A stretch of 45,047 nt of DNA from positions 9,949 through 54,995 of the forward strand of contig NMRA01000731.1 of the NCBI GenBank assembly GCA_002633005.1. Direction: 5' to 3'. The notes below the pieces were generated by a model. That model was not told the origin of the DNA. It did not search any database and saw only the letters and a program-made list of their open reading frames with translations. Every line of letters starts with the position of its first letter. Position 1 is the stretch's first letter. The DNA is from Phoronis australis. Taxonomy: Eukaryota > Phoronida > Phoronidae. Positions 22,465 to 34,400 of this stretch are shown one piece after another. Position numbers and translations under genes: made by a program.

Positions 22465-25400
22465 AAAACACGAAGGTAAAGGAAAAAAGAAGGATAAAGA
22501 CGACGAATCCTTTCATCGACGCAATATTCGCGCGGTTGCTTATCCAGTTGTGGTAATTTTTAACGTGATTCGCGCTTTGGCGTTTCATATTTGGTTACTG
22601 TTGACGTACGTATTCTGCTTCGGAAACCGAGTGTTCACCAAGTTGAGAGTGACAGATACGTCTGTCTCCGAGACTGAATTGACCGTAAACTGTCGAAAAA
22701 TGAGTTCCTCTAGGTCTCCTTCAGCTGACCCTGTGCTCATCAGACAAAAGCAGCACCACAGAAATGCATTTGAGTTCATATCCAAGGCTTTGAAAATAGA
22801 CGAAGAAAATGTTGGTGAGTTATCAGTTATGTATATCCAGTTATAAGGAATTGTATTTTAAATTTTTCGTTTGTCTTTACGAGTGATGCAGAACTGGAAT
22901 GTTGACACTGATCAGATATAGTGAACCCTTATTTAAAAATCATGCAGTCACTGCTTTATTGGGATGAAACTGTCAAAATCATGGTCCACTATCTGCACCT
23001 TGCAGTACATTGAAAATTGGCTAGATACAATTGAAATGTGGCAGTTATTAGCTTTGCGCCACGTCACTCAGGATTGCAGGTCCTGGAACTTGGTGCAGCC
23101 TAATCTTGTAGTATATTTCACCTTTCCAGGGCGCGGGTGGCGTAGCCCATATTGACCTAGGCAACACGTAGCCTCTCGTCCAGTTGCGGCATCGACAGGC
23201 GATGTGATCCCTGATATTGAGCTAGTGCACCACTACGGCACTAGTCATATTTATCACATCCTACAAAAATAGAAATTAGACCCAGGTTTATGCCAATACA
23301 CTTTAAAACCAACCATTATCACCTGTTCATCAGCTTTGTAGCAAAACATCTGTACTCCTGCATTAAAGTCATCAAAGTCAATCTGGAACCAAAAGTCATT
23401 GAGAACATGTAACATCTACTGAATGTCAGGTATTGTGCAGTGGAAGTAACCTGGTTCTTATCATAATTTATACGGCTAGTTACAGGTTTATCCTAAACTT
23501 CATTAAGCTGTTGTTTGGTGATCGCAATGTGATCGTGTCCCATCTTTATGTCATCCTGGAAGCAAAACGGAATGATACCGAACCCTTCTTCACAAACTTG
23601 CTAAAATTCTAGCACTTTTGCTAGTGGCACAATTATAAGTTTCAATTTTACTGGCGCTTAGCTGGCAATATGAGTTACCTCGAAACTGCTGTTGTTTTTG
23701 ATAACACCTTTGTAGCCAGACTTCTTACTTCGAAGAATACACATGCGCAGGGGTAAAGAGGCCTTTGCTTATTGTCGCATCAATCAAAATTACGGCAAAG
23801 AGTGAACTTGGGATTTGGTTGGCGAGGAAACAAAGTTTTGAAGTCTCAGATGGCCCCAGTTGTAGACAGCTCTGTCTGGCTAAAACGTTACGAAAGCCTC
23901 CCTACTTGGTTTCAATTCCAGATGACTGGTTTCTGAAGCTGTGTTCAGACCTTGACTAAACCTCTGTAGTAACTCTTCCTATAGGTAATTGTTATTGTTT
24001 TGTAACTGACAGTTCACACTGATGGTTAAAACTGTTGTTAACCACAGTCCATGGTTTTAATTGCTTAGTGCTATCATTTTCCAGTTCACCCCAGATTTTA
24101 TGAGGGATTCAGTCGCAGAACAGTTTGAGAAATCACCAGTTTTACGGTATCTAAATTTATTTTACTCTAAAGCCAGTGTTTTATTCCGATGAAGCCATGG
24201 CTAATTTGGTAAATGTTCTACTCCACCTAACCGGACCTTAGATAAGATTCCCTGATGAATAGACCTCTTGACACTAGCGGGAATTGTACATATATATTGA
24301 CTGAAGTGTGGAGTTGTACAACTCTGCTGCAGTAGGAAATCTTAACTCTACTTTGGCTGGAGTAATCACCAGAGGCCGCGACATCAGTCACACGGGACTC
24401 GACAAGACATTATTCATTCCCATCACTGACTGTCTCTTAATAAATGGCATGTAAAGGAATAAAACATCAAAAATCTTCTGTATACCTTTTGGGTCAATTT
24501 TATTTTTTTACGTTTTCCTTCAAGTTTGTATCTTTGGAGTTCCTTAACAGATTGTCATAAAATTTGGTAAATATGTTCTATTAAAGAGATAAAGATACCC
24601 TTCGTTTTCGGATTGATTCCGGGTATTATTTTTTAGTCTGGTTTTTGGTATTTGCACCTCTATTATCCAAACCATTGTAAGGATCATTTTGAAAATTGGC
24701 TTATGTGTTCCTACTCAGGAAGTCATTGGCTGAGGTTTTTGAAGGTGTCTGATGTAGTGTTGTGGTGTTGTGCTGTAAATTTTATTTTGGTGCCAGTGCC
24801 ACAATACAACTTCCCTGATGGATCTTCATGAAATTTGACATGTGTTTCTGTTGAGGATAGCACTACTAACATGTCTTGTGGGACAAATCCGATTACTGCA
24901 GGATGACCTAGTGGCAGGTTTTTCTTTGCGTTTGCCTTGGTATCCATGGTGGATGTTCATGCAGTTTGGTAAAATAAGTTGCTATAACGTTGGCAAATGC
25001 ACCTCAGCGGCCCTGTTTTAGAAGGATTTGGCCTATGTTGAGCCCCCCTAGTGACCTTCCTATTGTTTTTATGTCTGCTTGAAAAATCATGACTGAAGGT
25101 GATGTGTTTTCCTATTGAGAACGTTTCAGACTTCCTTTGTACCTTCTGGAGATTATTATTTAACTTTACTAGCCTAGGTCCTTTATTTGGAATGTTTGAA
25201 ATAATTATAATTGTAATCCCTTGTTGCTGCACTGTTGGCGATGAGTGTATACAGCAGAGGCATATCAATGCTTTTTGTTGCTCTTGTAGGGTTTGTCATT
25301 ACTCCAGTAAACTCTGAAGCGTGTTCTTGAGTTGCGGATGGTTTCGATGTTCTTGTTGGTAGCAATATAAAGAGAATCCTGTTACTGTAAGGAATATTAT

Positions 25401-28400
25401 GAGACTAAATACCTAATTCGGTTTTTGTTTTTTATCAATTGGTAACACACACCTTTAAAATTGCCCTTTATCTCATTTGTGCAGTTTTGTCTTGTGTGAC
25501 TAAAGAGTGTATTTGTTGAGTCACTACTGTTTACCATACAAGGTTGTCTTGGAAAATCTACTCTCTTGTTAAAAATATTAAGCAGTACCTACTGTGAGTA
25601 GTTTAACTCTGATGATAGATGGATTTGAAAACGATTAATGAATCATTGAACATCATTGTTAATTAGCACAGCATGGTAGCAAACTGTTTGAAGAATATTA
25701 CTAAAATATGCCTACCATCTTGTCCTCTTTTATCTAATTACGAATAATCTAATTCATGTCTCTCACAATGCTAGTATTGTGTGAATCTCAATAGCCTGTT
25801 AGACAACCCTACTGGGAATTAGTGATAACCTTTTTATGACTCTGTTCAAATCTATAGACTTGATAACTAGTTTTCATTAACTGTTTTGTGAATAACTTCA
25901 TTTGGAGTATGAATATGTTCAAAGAGTTAGTTGTTTATTTTACACAAGAAAAAGCTTGAACATCAGATGTTTAACAAAGTCATCTAAGTTGTTTTAGTAC
26001 TTGGGGATATTATAATGAATTTGTAAATTTACCATAGTTCTCTTTACTTTACACTTGGAGTCTTAGTAAGACACATATTTATGTAATTATGTAATAATTT
26101 CTTAGTCATAAATTAATCCCAGGTCTAATGAAGACAGATGGCTTGTGCTTTATAAAGTGAGCTGCTTTGATCTTCACAAATCAATGACCTATTCTATAAT
26201 TCTCCTTTAAGAATGATCTAAATTACCACTGTTTCAGCAAAATTCTCTCCTAAAATGAACATTTAGTTGTCATTGGAACATGTTGTGTTTGTGAAACAGC
26301 ATAGGTAAAATTCATTGAGATTTTTGCAGGAACAAAGCCAAGGACTGTTTCGGTAATTATTTTGTGCGAACAAACTTCCAAGAAATTATTGATGGCTTTG
26401 AATTCATTTTGTGGTTGACAGTGCCGAAGTGTTTTCTTGTGCATTTTCTTCACAATAACTAGCAGTTTTTTAGAAATCAACAGTCAGTCAGTCCTGTATT
26501 TCTTGATTATTTCATGGACCTCTAAGCTTATATAAGATCACTAGATATTAGAGCATTTTGTGGTTTTTACATTTACTTGCCACGATTTTTATGCGCCCAC
26601 ACGTTAGTGCTTAAAACCGTCATTATTGTCTCGTGTTAGGTCAGACGTCTGCCCTCTTTATACAAAACCTTTTGTAGGATCTTCATGAAATTTGGCAGAC
26701 ATATTTTTGTCAAGGAGATAATGTCTACCGATTACCGATTTTTGAAGGAATCTGTCTATTACTACACCTTCCTAGAGGCAATTTAAGACTAAAATCTGAA
26801 ACTTGGCGGATTCGTTTGTGTCAACTAGAGGATGTCACTTGACAATTTTTTAACTGCTGTGTCATGCTGTGCACTCCCTACTGCACATTTTTTACTGATC
26901 GTCATGGTGTTTGATAGACAACAGCACCACTGATGGTGATTATTGGATAGATACAGCTGCTGCTGTGCCGTCTTGCATCTTCTTTAAGTCCTAGCTGGTC
27001 CTTCATGAAATATTACTGACGAAGAAAACGTCTCCCGCTGATTTTCTCACTTTTGTGTCATGTTCTGCACCCTTAAGTGCCATTTTTTACATTGTGTCAA
27101 ATTTTGGCATTCATCTCATGGCAAATTAATTTCTTTTAAGTTAACTATGACCAGTGTCAATTATTGAGTGGATCCGACTGTCGCAATGCCCCCTAGTGGT
27201 GGTTTTTGTTTTCTTTGTGACAATTTTGATTTCCACTGGGTTTGTCTTTATCAATTTTTAGGTAAGCCATAACTAGCGATGCATCCCATAGACTTGATTT
27301 TAAGTTCACTAGAATGTTACTCACTCTAGTGTATGCATGGAAATGTTTCATTCTAACGTCGTTTTGGGAAGTTGCAGTCAGTATGAATGGTAAACTTTGG
27401 TTCTGAATTGAAGTTAACTGCACCAGTTATTTTACTTTGCAGTAAACGTGTGGGTTTAATTGCGGAGCATTTATGCTGCAGTGCGGTATGAACGGTCAAC
27501 TTCGGTCCCATCGAAGATATTGCCAGGGGCCACTGTTATCGTCAACAACTAAAGGGCAGTGTTGTCGCTAATAGTTGCTTGTATTTTGCTCGAATAATCT
27601 CCAACGGAATAAGAACCAAGTTTTATACCAATTAGCTCATGTAAATTTTCTCCAATTGACACATTAAAAAAATCTAAGCGTTACCTTTTGATGACTACCA
27701 TCACCTACCATTTACTTCGATGTTCGTTAACTACAGAAGCCAGTATGAACGGTTCAGTTAACGTCGCAATTGACGTCGACGCTCTGCTCTGACCAGAGTT
27801 AAGTCAGTATGAAAAGGCCTTAAGTGCATATATCAATACTTTGCATTGATCTTACTATAATATTGTATGACATCACCTGTTCAGGTATTGAGTTTAAGAT
27901 TTTTTGATTTTTGAGTTTTTGGTACATGCAGAGAAGTGAACAAATGTGTTTATAATTTATTATAAAAACATATTATTTTGTACTTTAAAACTATTTCACT
28001 CTTAATGTTAGGTTCTACAATAAGATGATATGTTCTACTATTAGATGATATGCTGTACTATAAGACGGTGTGTCTGATGTGTCGTCGTCGTTCCCAACTG
28101 ATGTGTTCTGTATTTTACATAACAGATCAGTTGTCTGGGTAATGCACGGTTAATTACTGTTTCATTTGCTAGGACCCCTACATCATCAAATGACAAGCTT
28201 TGTTTTCAAGTGATGTATCAATATCAAAAGATGTCAGCTCTAGTATCAATTATAAACCATTATGAGTGTTGTGTAACAGATGTCAGTCTGCTTGACAGAT
28301 GAGAACTATTCAGAAGTAATCAGGTTGAAGACTTGTGTTGTAGTTACAGGCTGAATAATGCAAAGTACTTCCATATTGGTCAACATTATGGTTTGCACTC

Positions 28401-31400
28401 AAACTATGATCAAACTGATTCTGCTAGACTTTTAAGGTTGTGTAGGACCTTATTGACAAGTTTGTATAAATTATTTAGACAAATATCTACAACTATCGGG
28501 TAATTAGATTTTAACTCTGAGTAATTAAAAGTGATAGAAAACCCATAGAATTAGATTTTTGATTTTTTATCAATCTGCCATTAATTCTTTGGTCACATGA
28601 CTGTGTTTTTAGAATAATTTTACAAGAAAGGAAGATACAACATCATGTCACAATACTTATGGTTGAGTGATTTACGGTAGATCATTTTGGACAAAAAACT
28701 CGTTCTTTAGCTCTTAAAAACAGTTGTGGGTTCACGTCCCACTGGAGCACACCTCTAGACCTTGAGTCAGGTTTCTAGCTCCTCAGCTTCAACTATGTGT
28801 TCAAATAAGGCATAAAAATGGTTCCATGTGATGTGTGCAATTGGGCCCACTTGAGTGGCCTGTACTTATCTGACACAAAGTGTACCAGACTGCTTGCAAT
28901 TATATTTTGTTAGCGAAAGTTGCATTTGTTTCCGGTCTCAAATTATACCTCTTCAAGACCTCCAGCAGAATTTGATTTCCTCAACAGCTCACAAGCATGT
29001 TTCCCTAAGCTTTATTATTGATCTTTCAGTCTAATAATGTATCCAAATTTTTATAAATTCAGGTAGATGACATTCTACATTCAGTGTTCGCGTCAATAAA
29101 TCTCCCTCTCTCTATTCTTCGTATTATGTAAGTATGTTCCTGATGGTGTTTACGCTACTACACCTAATGAAAAATATTGATTTTTTACATTGGCTCGGAA
29201 CTTCTCAATTCATGTTTTGTGCCTGGTGATGGCGTACTTAGTCAAATATCTACAAAACTATAGATTTTAACTCTGTAATTTAAAGTATGTATTTTCTGAA
29301 AGCAGAAAGCCTGTAGAATTTGTTGTTTAATGTTTTTGCCAGTCTGCCATTAATTGGATCGTGTGACCGTGAACTTCTTGGTAAAATTTAGCACAACAAA
29401 AGTACACTGTAGACAAGTAGACAATGGTGTCTATAACATGATCTGAATTTATTTCCTATAAATGTTCAAGGTGATATCTCAAAAATGCTGTTACAATTAA
29501 ATTCTAAAATATTTCATTTCGTTTTACGCATTTTACCATATTTTGTTGTATGTTATGTTGTTTTTGTTTATGTCATGCTTGTCAACAGTTAGTCAATGCA
29601 TATTCTGATCTAAAAGTAATTAGGTCAAGCAGAATTGTCTAGTTAAATAAAACACATTAATTGAAATTTCATTTTGCCTGTTTAGCTGGGTAAAAAGTGA
29701 AAACCGAATTTGGCCTTTTAGTTACTCTCATGAAATTTGTCTCATAATATTCCTTACTGACTGATAGGATTTTATTTCCGACCCAATAGTGTCTGAAGTC
29801 TTCCCATCAGAATAAGGAATATTATTAGACTGATTTTATGAGAGTAAAATGCCTAGTTTGTTTTTTATTTTTTTTAGCCCGTGAAACATGATAAAATTCA
29901 CCTTTAATGTACCTAGTGGGTCATTAGTGTTATCTCATAAAATTAGAAACACTCGCTCATTATGGAAAAAATCTGTTTTCCAGACAAAAGCTCTGTGTAT
30001 TGAAAGATGGCGAAAAGTTGCTGGTTGGTATGATTGTTGATGTTTAAATGCTGGCGTGGATTTCTTCTATAAATGTCAGTGTAATAATTTGGTGGCCCCC
30101 AAATTGTACTGCTAGGTTTTGAAGAGCCTCTCCTTCAGTATATACCCACGACTTATATCCTGTTCACACTAAAGTGCTTGTACCCTTTAAAACCGATTTA
30201 ACGGTAACCTCGCCCTAAATACTTTAAAACCAGCTTTAAAGGTTGTAAATATAGAGCAAACCCTCTGCGAGGGTGGTGTAGCAAGAGGTTATGACCATTG
30301 TAAATCAGTATGAACATGGCAAATGTTATCACCCAGTAGGTGGCGCTGTTGTAAAATCTTGTTGGAAACAATGGCGCACCAAGCACCAATTGCAGTGAAT
30401 CCGAATGTGAAGGCACTGAGGACATGCGACTAGGGTTACAACAGTTTTACTGTCTGTGAATAGTAACGGTTACGTAACACTTATAACTGCAGAATCATTG
30501 ACAACCAGACTTAGTTGGGCTGAGAGCAGCCATGGCCAGGATTTATCATGGAAGTTTCATGGCCCTTGTGTAGTGTATTGATTCACTGAAAATTATTGCA
30601 TAACTTCGTCTCATCTTTGGTAATGCACTCAATATAAAATTTCTCTGATTGAACCAGTGTTTTTACTAACACAAGAGCTCTCATCACAAACCATTGCAGC
30701 CATCGTTGTTGATCTTTTGCCAGTGTACTAATTGCAAGGCGTTCCACAAATTAACAAAAAATAAAATGAAGGGTGTCAGCCTTGTGTTACAATTGGTTTG
30801 TATTGTTACAATTCGTAACTGTCACTTTGAAACTAAATCTACTATAAGTCCACCAATGGTGAAAACAATAAATGATATGTCTGATTAGCTTGACACAAGC
30901 ATTCCATTTTATCATGAGCAAATTACATAAACTATGCCAAATATTTTCTGAATTATAAATTATTGTGTGAATCCTCAGTTTTGTACAAAAATAATTGGAA
31001 AAATCGTCACATTCTGATTTTTAAGATTCAACTGCTATGTTGTCAATTTTCATAATTTTTCTCGTCTCTCCCTCTCCCCCTCCCTTCCTCCCANTCCCTC
31101 ACTTCGTCTATGCCCGCTCCATCCATCCCTCCTTCCCTTCCTCTCTCCTTCCTCTCTTTCTCTCTTTCCTCTCTCCATCTCTCTCTACACACAAAACGTT
31201 TCTATGGTAGTGAGAAAATGACGTCACATCTATAAAATCATGGAGCTTTTTTAATCAAAGTGACCTAGATTATTGAACAAAGTGTCCTAGATAATAATGA
31301 ACAAAGTGACCTCTAGATTACTGACCAATCATGAATGAAGCTGATGGTCTACACAAAGCCTGAAGACAAAGAGTGTGTTTCCTATATTGAATGTTAATTG

Positions 31401-34400
31401 GTCTTTGTGTGTTATCATTTTTCTTAAACTTCAATTCACTTGAAATTTTCATAGTGGTCTGCATGTAGTCTAGTACAAAATGCGTTATAGATATTCATCA
31501 GCTGTGAATGTTCACTGAAGGCAGTTTGAGAAATCGTTATACTGTAAATCATAATCTTTGAGTGCTAGCCACAATAAAAGTGTCATATCTGGGCATACAT
31601 TGTGGTGTATCATTGATTATTCTGACTACATGCTGTTGCACTGGTTTTCTGAGAGAAATTAAGATTTTGATAACAGACTGACCTTTTTAATGATTTTTGC
31701 GTGTACACGGGACTGCTTTTGTTTTTGCGGCTTGGATATTACTTGTTATTAAAGTTTGTATTTTGAACTAGTGCAACTTGCCCCATTTTAAGTGGAGCGG
31801 CCAAACACACATATAAAATGACTAGTGTATATGTTCATTCCACTCATTGCCTGATGATGTGACATGAAGTCACGAAATATAGCTACTGTTTTTATTTGTT
31901 TGTTTGTTATGTCTCTCAGTCATTTACTTCATACCTGCACACCAGAAGAAAGGAGGCTGTTCCGAAATTACGAACGCACCATTATCAAGCTCACTAACAA
32001 AAAGTCTAGTTGACGTGTCTTTAACGAAATTTGTGTAAACAAAGAGCTACTTCCGAACTACTGATAACTATAAGTGTGAGTTGGTATTGTTGTACTCCAA
32101 CAAACATTAAAAATAAAAAATTCAAAAATGACCGAAGCTGTGCATGGACAGCTGTTGTGAATACAGCGTGCAAAAGAAGACCCGTCTCATGTAACCACAA
32201 CAGACAATTACTTCGGACTTGCTCTAGGTTTTTGACCACACATTGATTAGAATTAGCACAAGTTACCTTATCTCAATAAGGTGGAGTAAGTTGTCACAAG
32301 TGGGGCAAGTTGCATTAGTTTAAATAGCGTCCAGACAGCTCTCAAACCTAGCGGCAACTCCTTCCTAGAGAAACTTGTTTGAGGGTAAGTCAGTGTGTGA
32401 AGAGCACTTTAGTGTAAATGTCAGTCATGATTACGTAAATGTTACAACTATAGAAAGAATTACAACCAGGCTTAGATGGTCTGAACACAGCTTAACAGAT
32501 TGTCCAAAGCTGTGTCCAGACCGACTATTGCTCTTACGTAAGTTGGGTCAACAACAAGATACAAGATGGTCAGTCTCAAATGATGCTCTGGTTAGAAATT
32601 AAACTAGTGCATCTTAGCATCTGTGCCCGGTTCCATGAAACAGTCCTAATAGGTCCTCAACTAAGCTCCCTAAATATTTTGCGTATTCATTTCTCTTTTT
32701 ACACACAGATGTTATATTTTTGTATCAGTATATCTTTATTATGAGCTTCTCTTTGACTAATGACATTTTCTAATAATATAACTAAAACTTGAGCCCTTAA
32801 TTAACTCATAATAATTAGGAACTTAGTTCTTTAATTAGATGTGTTGCATGAAAAGATCCCTACTTTTATTCAATGACATTGAGAATTCAACATAAAGTTT
32901 CCTCTTGATTTGTATCAAAGTTAAAACTTTACTTGGTAATGAGACTTAAATAGCATAAGAAAGGATAGTCAGTGTTTTCACAAGCCCACAAATACATAAT
33001 AGATTTAGGGAACTTAGACGAGTTCCTATTTGGAGGCGTTTCATTTAATCAGGCACTGGAGTCTGTTCAATGAGAAGTACAGAGATTTGGTCTCGCACTC
33101 GTTATTAGCAATTATTGTATAAAGGTCAAGTATTTATGAAAACATCACAGTCTAGAAATAATTTTTAGAAATTATCTCAGTAACTAGCATAATTTATGTG
33201 TATAATCTCAGTCTTTGTGCTTTTATTCAAGTGAGGTTTAATTATTTTTCAGAAATAGCTGTGAGGCATTTAAGACCAAATTTTTGACTTTCGGTAAAAG
33301 TCTTTAAGTCACTTTTCACAAAACAGATCCCAGGATGACTTCTTAACCCACCTTTTGGAGGTAGTGCATCTTGAGCCCGATCAGCTCAGTTGTCCCAGTA
33401 CACATACCCATGTTAAAGAACCGGAGGAAAGCCGGAAATGATTATCAGTCAAGCACCTGTGCTGTTGTGTTCATAGTGGCAGTTTTCTTTTCACACCACT
33501 TGGCGGACACATGTATAGAGTGTTCTCCGCCTTGCTACTGCTGCTTTGACCCCTGCTGCCAGTTACATGAAACAGTCCCAAATAGAGACTCAAGTTTGTC
33601 CTTAAAATTTTCAGCGCATTGATAGATTTCGTTAACTTTACTAATTTTGTAGCTTTCCATTGCGTTATATTTATTGTGAACTCGTCTCATGTCATTTTCT
33701 AATAATATTTATGATAACTGGCGACAGAGACCTTAAATTATGAACATTGCAAAAGGAGGTCCTTGTTTATTTTCAGTAATATTACAAATTCAATTTAGAG
33801 TTTAGTCTCGCCGTTTTTTAAAGCTAAAACTTGATGTAGTAATGGAGATCAAATGGCAGAAGAAAGAACCAGGTGTTTACCCAAAGAAAATTTAGGGAAC
33901 ATGGGATTTATTTCATGCAACCGGGCACAAGTGCCTGTTCTGTGGACTCAATACATTTTCAAAAAACTCACGATGACCTTTGTGAGATATCACCTCCCAA
34001 CTTAATACAAGCTAAGCTTGTGATCACATTGCCTAACTTTCCTCATGTGGTTCTTGTCTTTTTGGAACTCAGCCTAGCTGTGTTATTATCGTGTGGTCCC
34101 TAACTAGCTGGTCGAGCTAACATTGGCCCAAGCGCACTTTGTGGCACGTGCCTGGCAGGACACAGCTAAAAGATTGGTGCAATGCAGTGTATCTGGTGGG
34201 GAATAATACTTATGATATTGTTTCAGGTCAAAAAGAAAATGCAGTCAAGCTGTATAGGCGTGGTATACTTGAGCTTGAACGTGGCATTGCAGTCAATGTC
34301 AATGGTGACGGAGAGTCATGGGACAGAGCACGACGACTTCAGGAGAAAATGAGAACTAATTTATTCATGGCGAAAGAAAGACTTGAACTTCTTGGTGAGT

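Larger units (their letters stand above)
22815..34226 (+). other. SPAST intron 1 (11.4 kb), no nested gene recognised
   Basis: The intron splits codon 130 after its first base and breaks the MIT domain, with donor GTGAGT and acceptor TTTCAG. It is much longer than the other introns here. It holds a decayed 135-bp tandem array, R1 copies, a long foldback, a tRNA-derived fragment, a pyrimidine tract and a MITE pair, all listed separately. Near 23128-23245 a GC-rich patch ends in a 7-bp perfect hairpin (CTAGTGC/GCACTAG). CAGTATGAAC-like motifs recur near 27373, 27487, 27740, 27806 and 30307. Open frames are short and unlike known families. Confidence 0.8.

Noticed and set aside
22259-22588. 110-codon N-terminal extension of the SOCS-box pseudokinase, including a hydrophobic stretch like a signal anchor
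   Set aside because: It runs through the divergent promoter and is antisense to spastin exon 1. The hydrophobic run is only the complement of the spastin exon. The ATG at 22258 has a far better context and lies just before the conserved part.
28726-28742. Possible functional tRNA gene
   Set aside because: Only a T-arm is intact; there is no acceptor stem, D-arm or anticodon arm.
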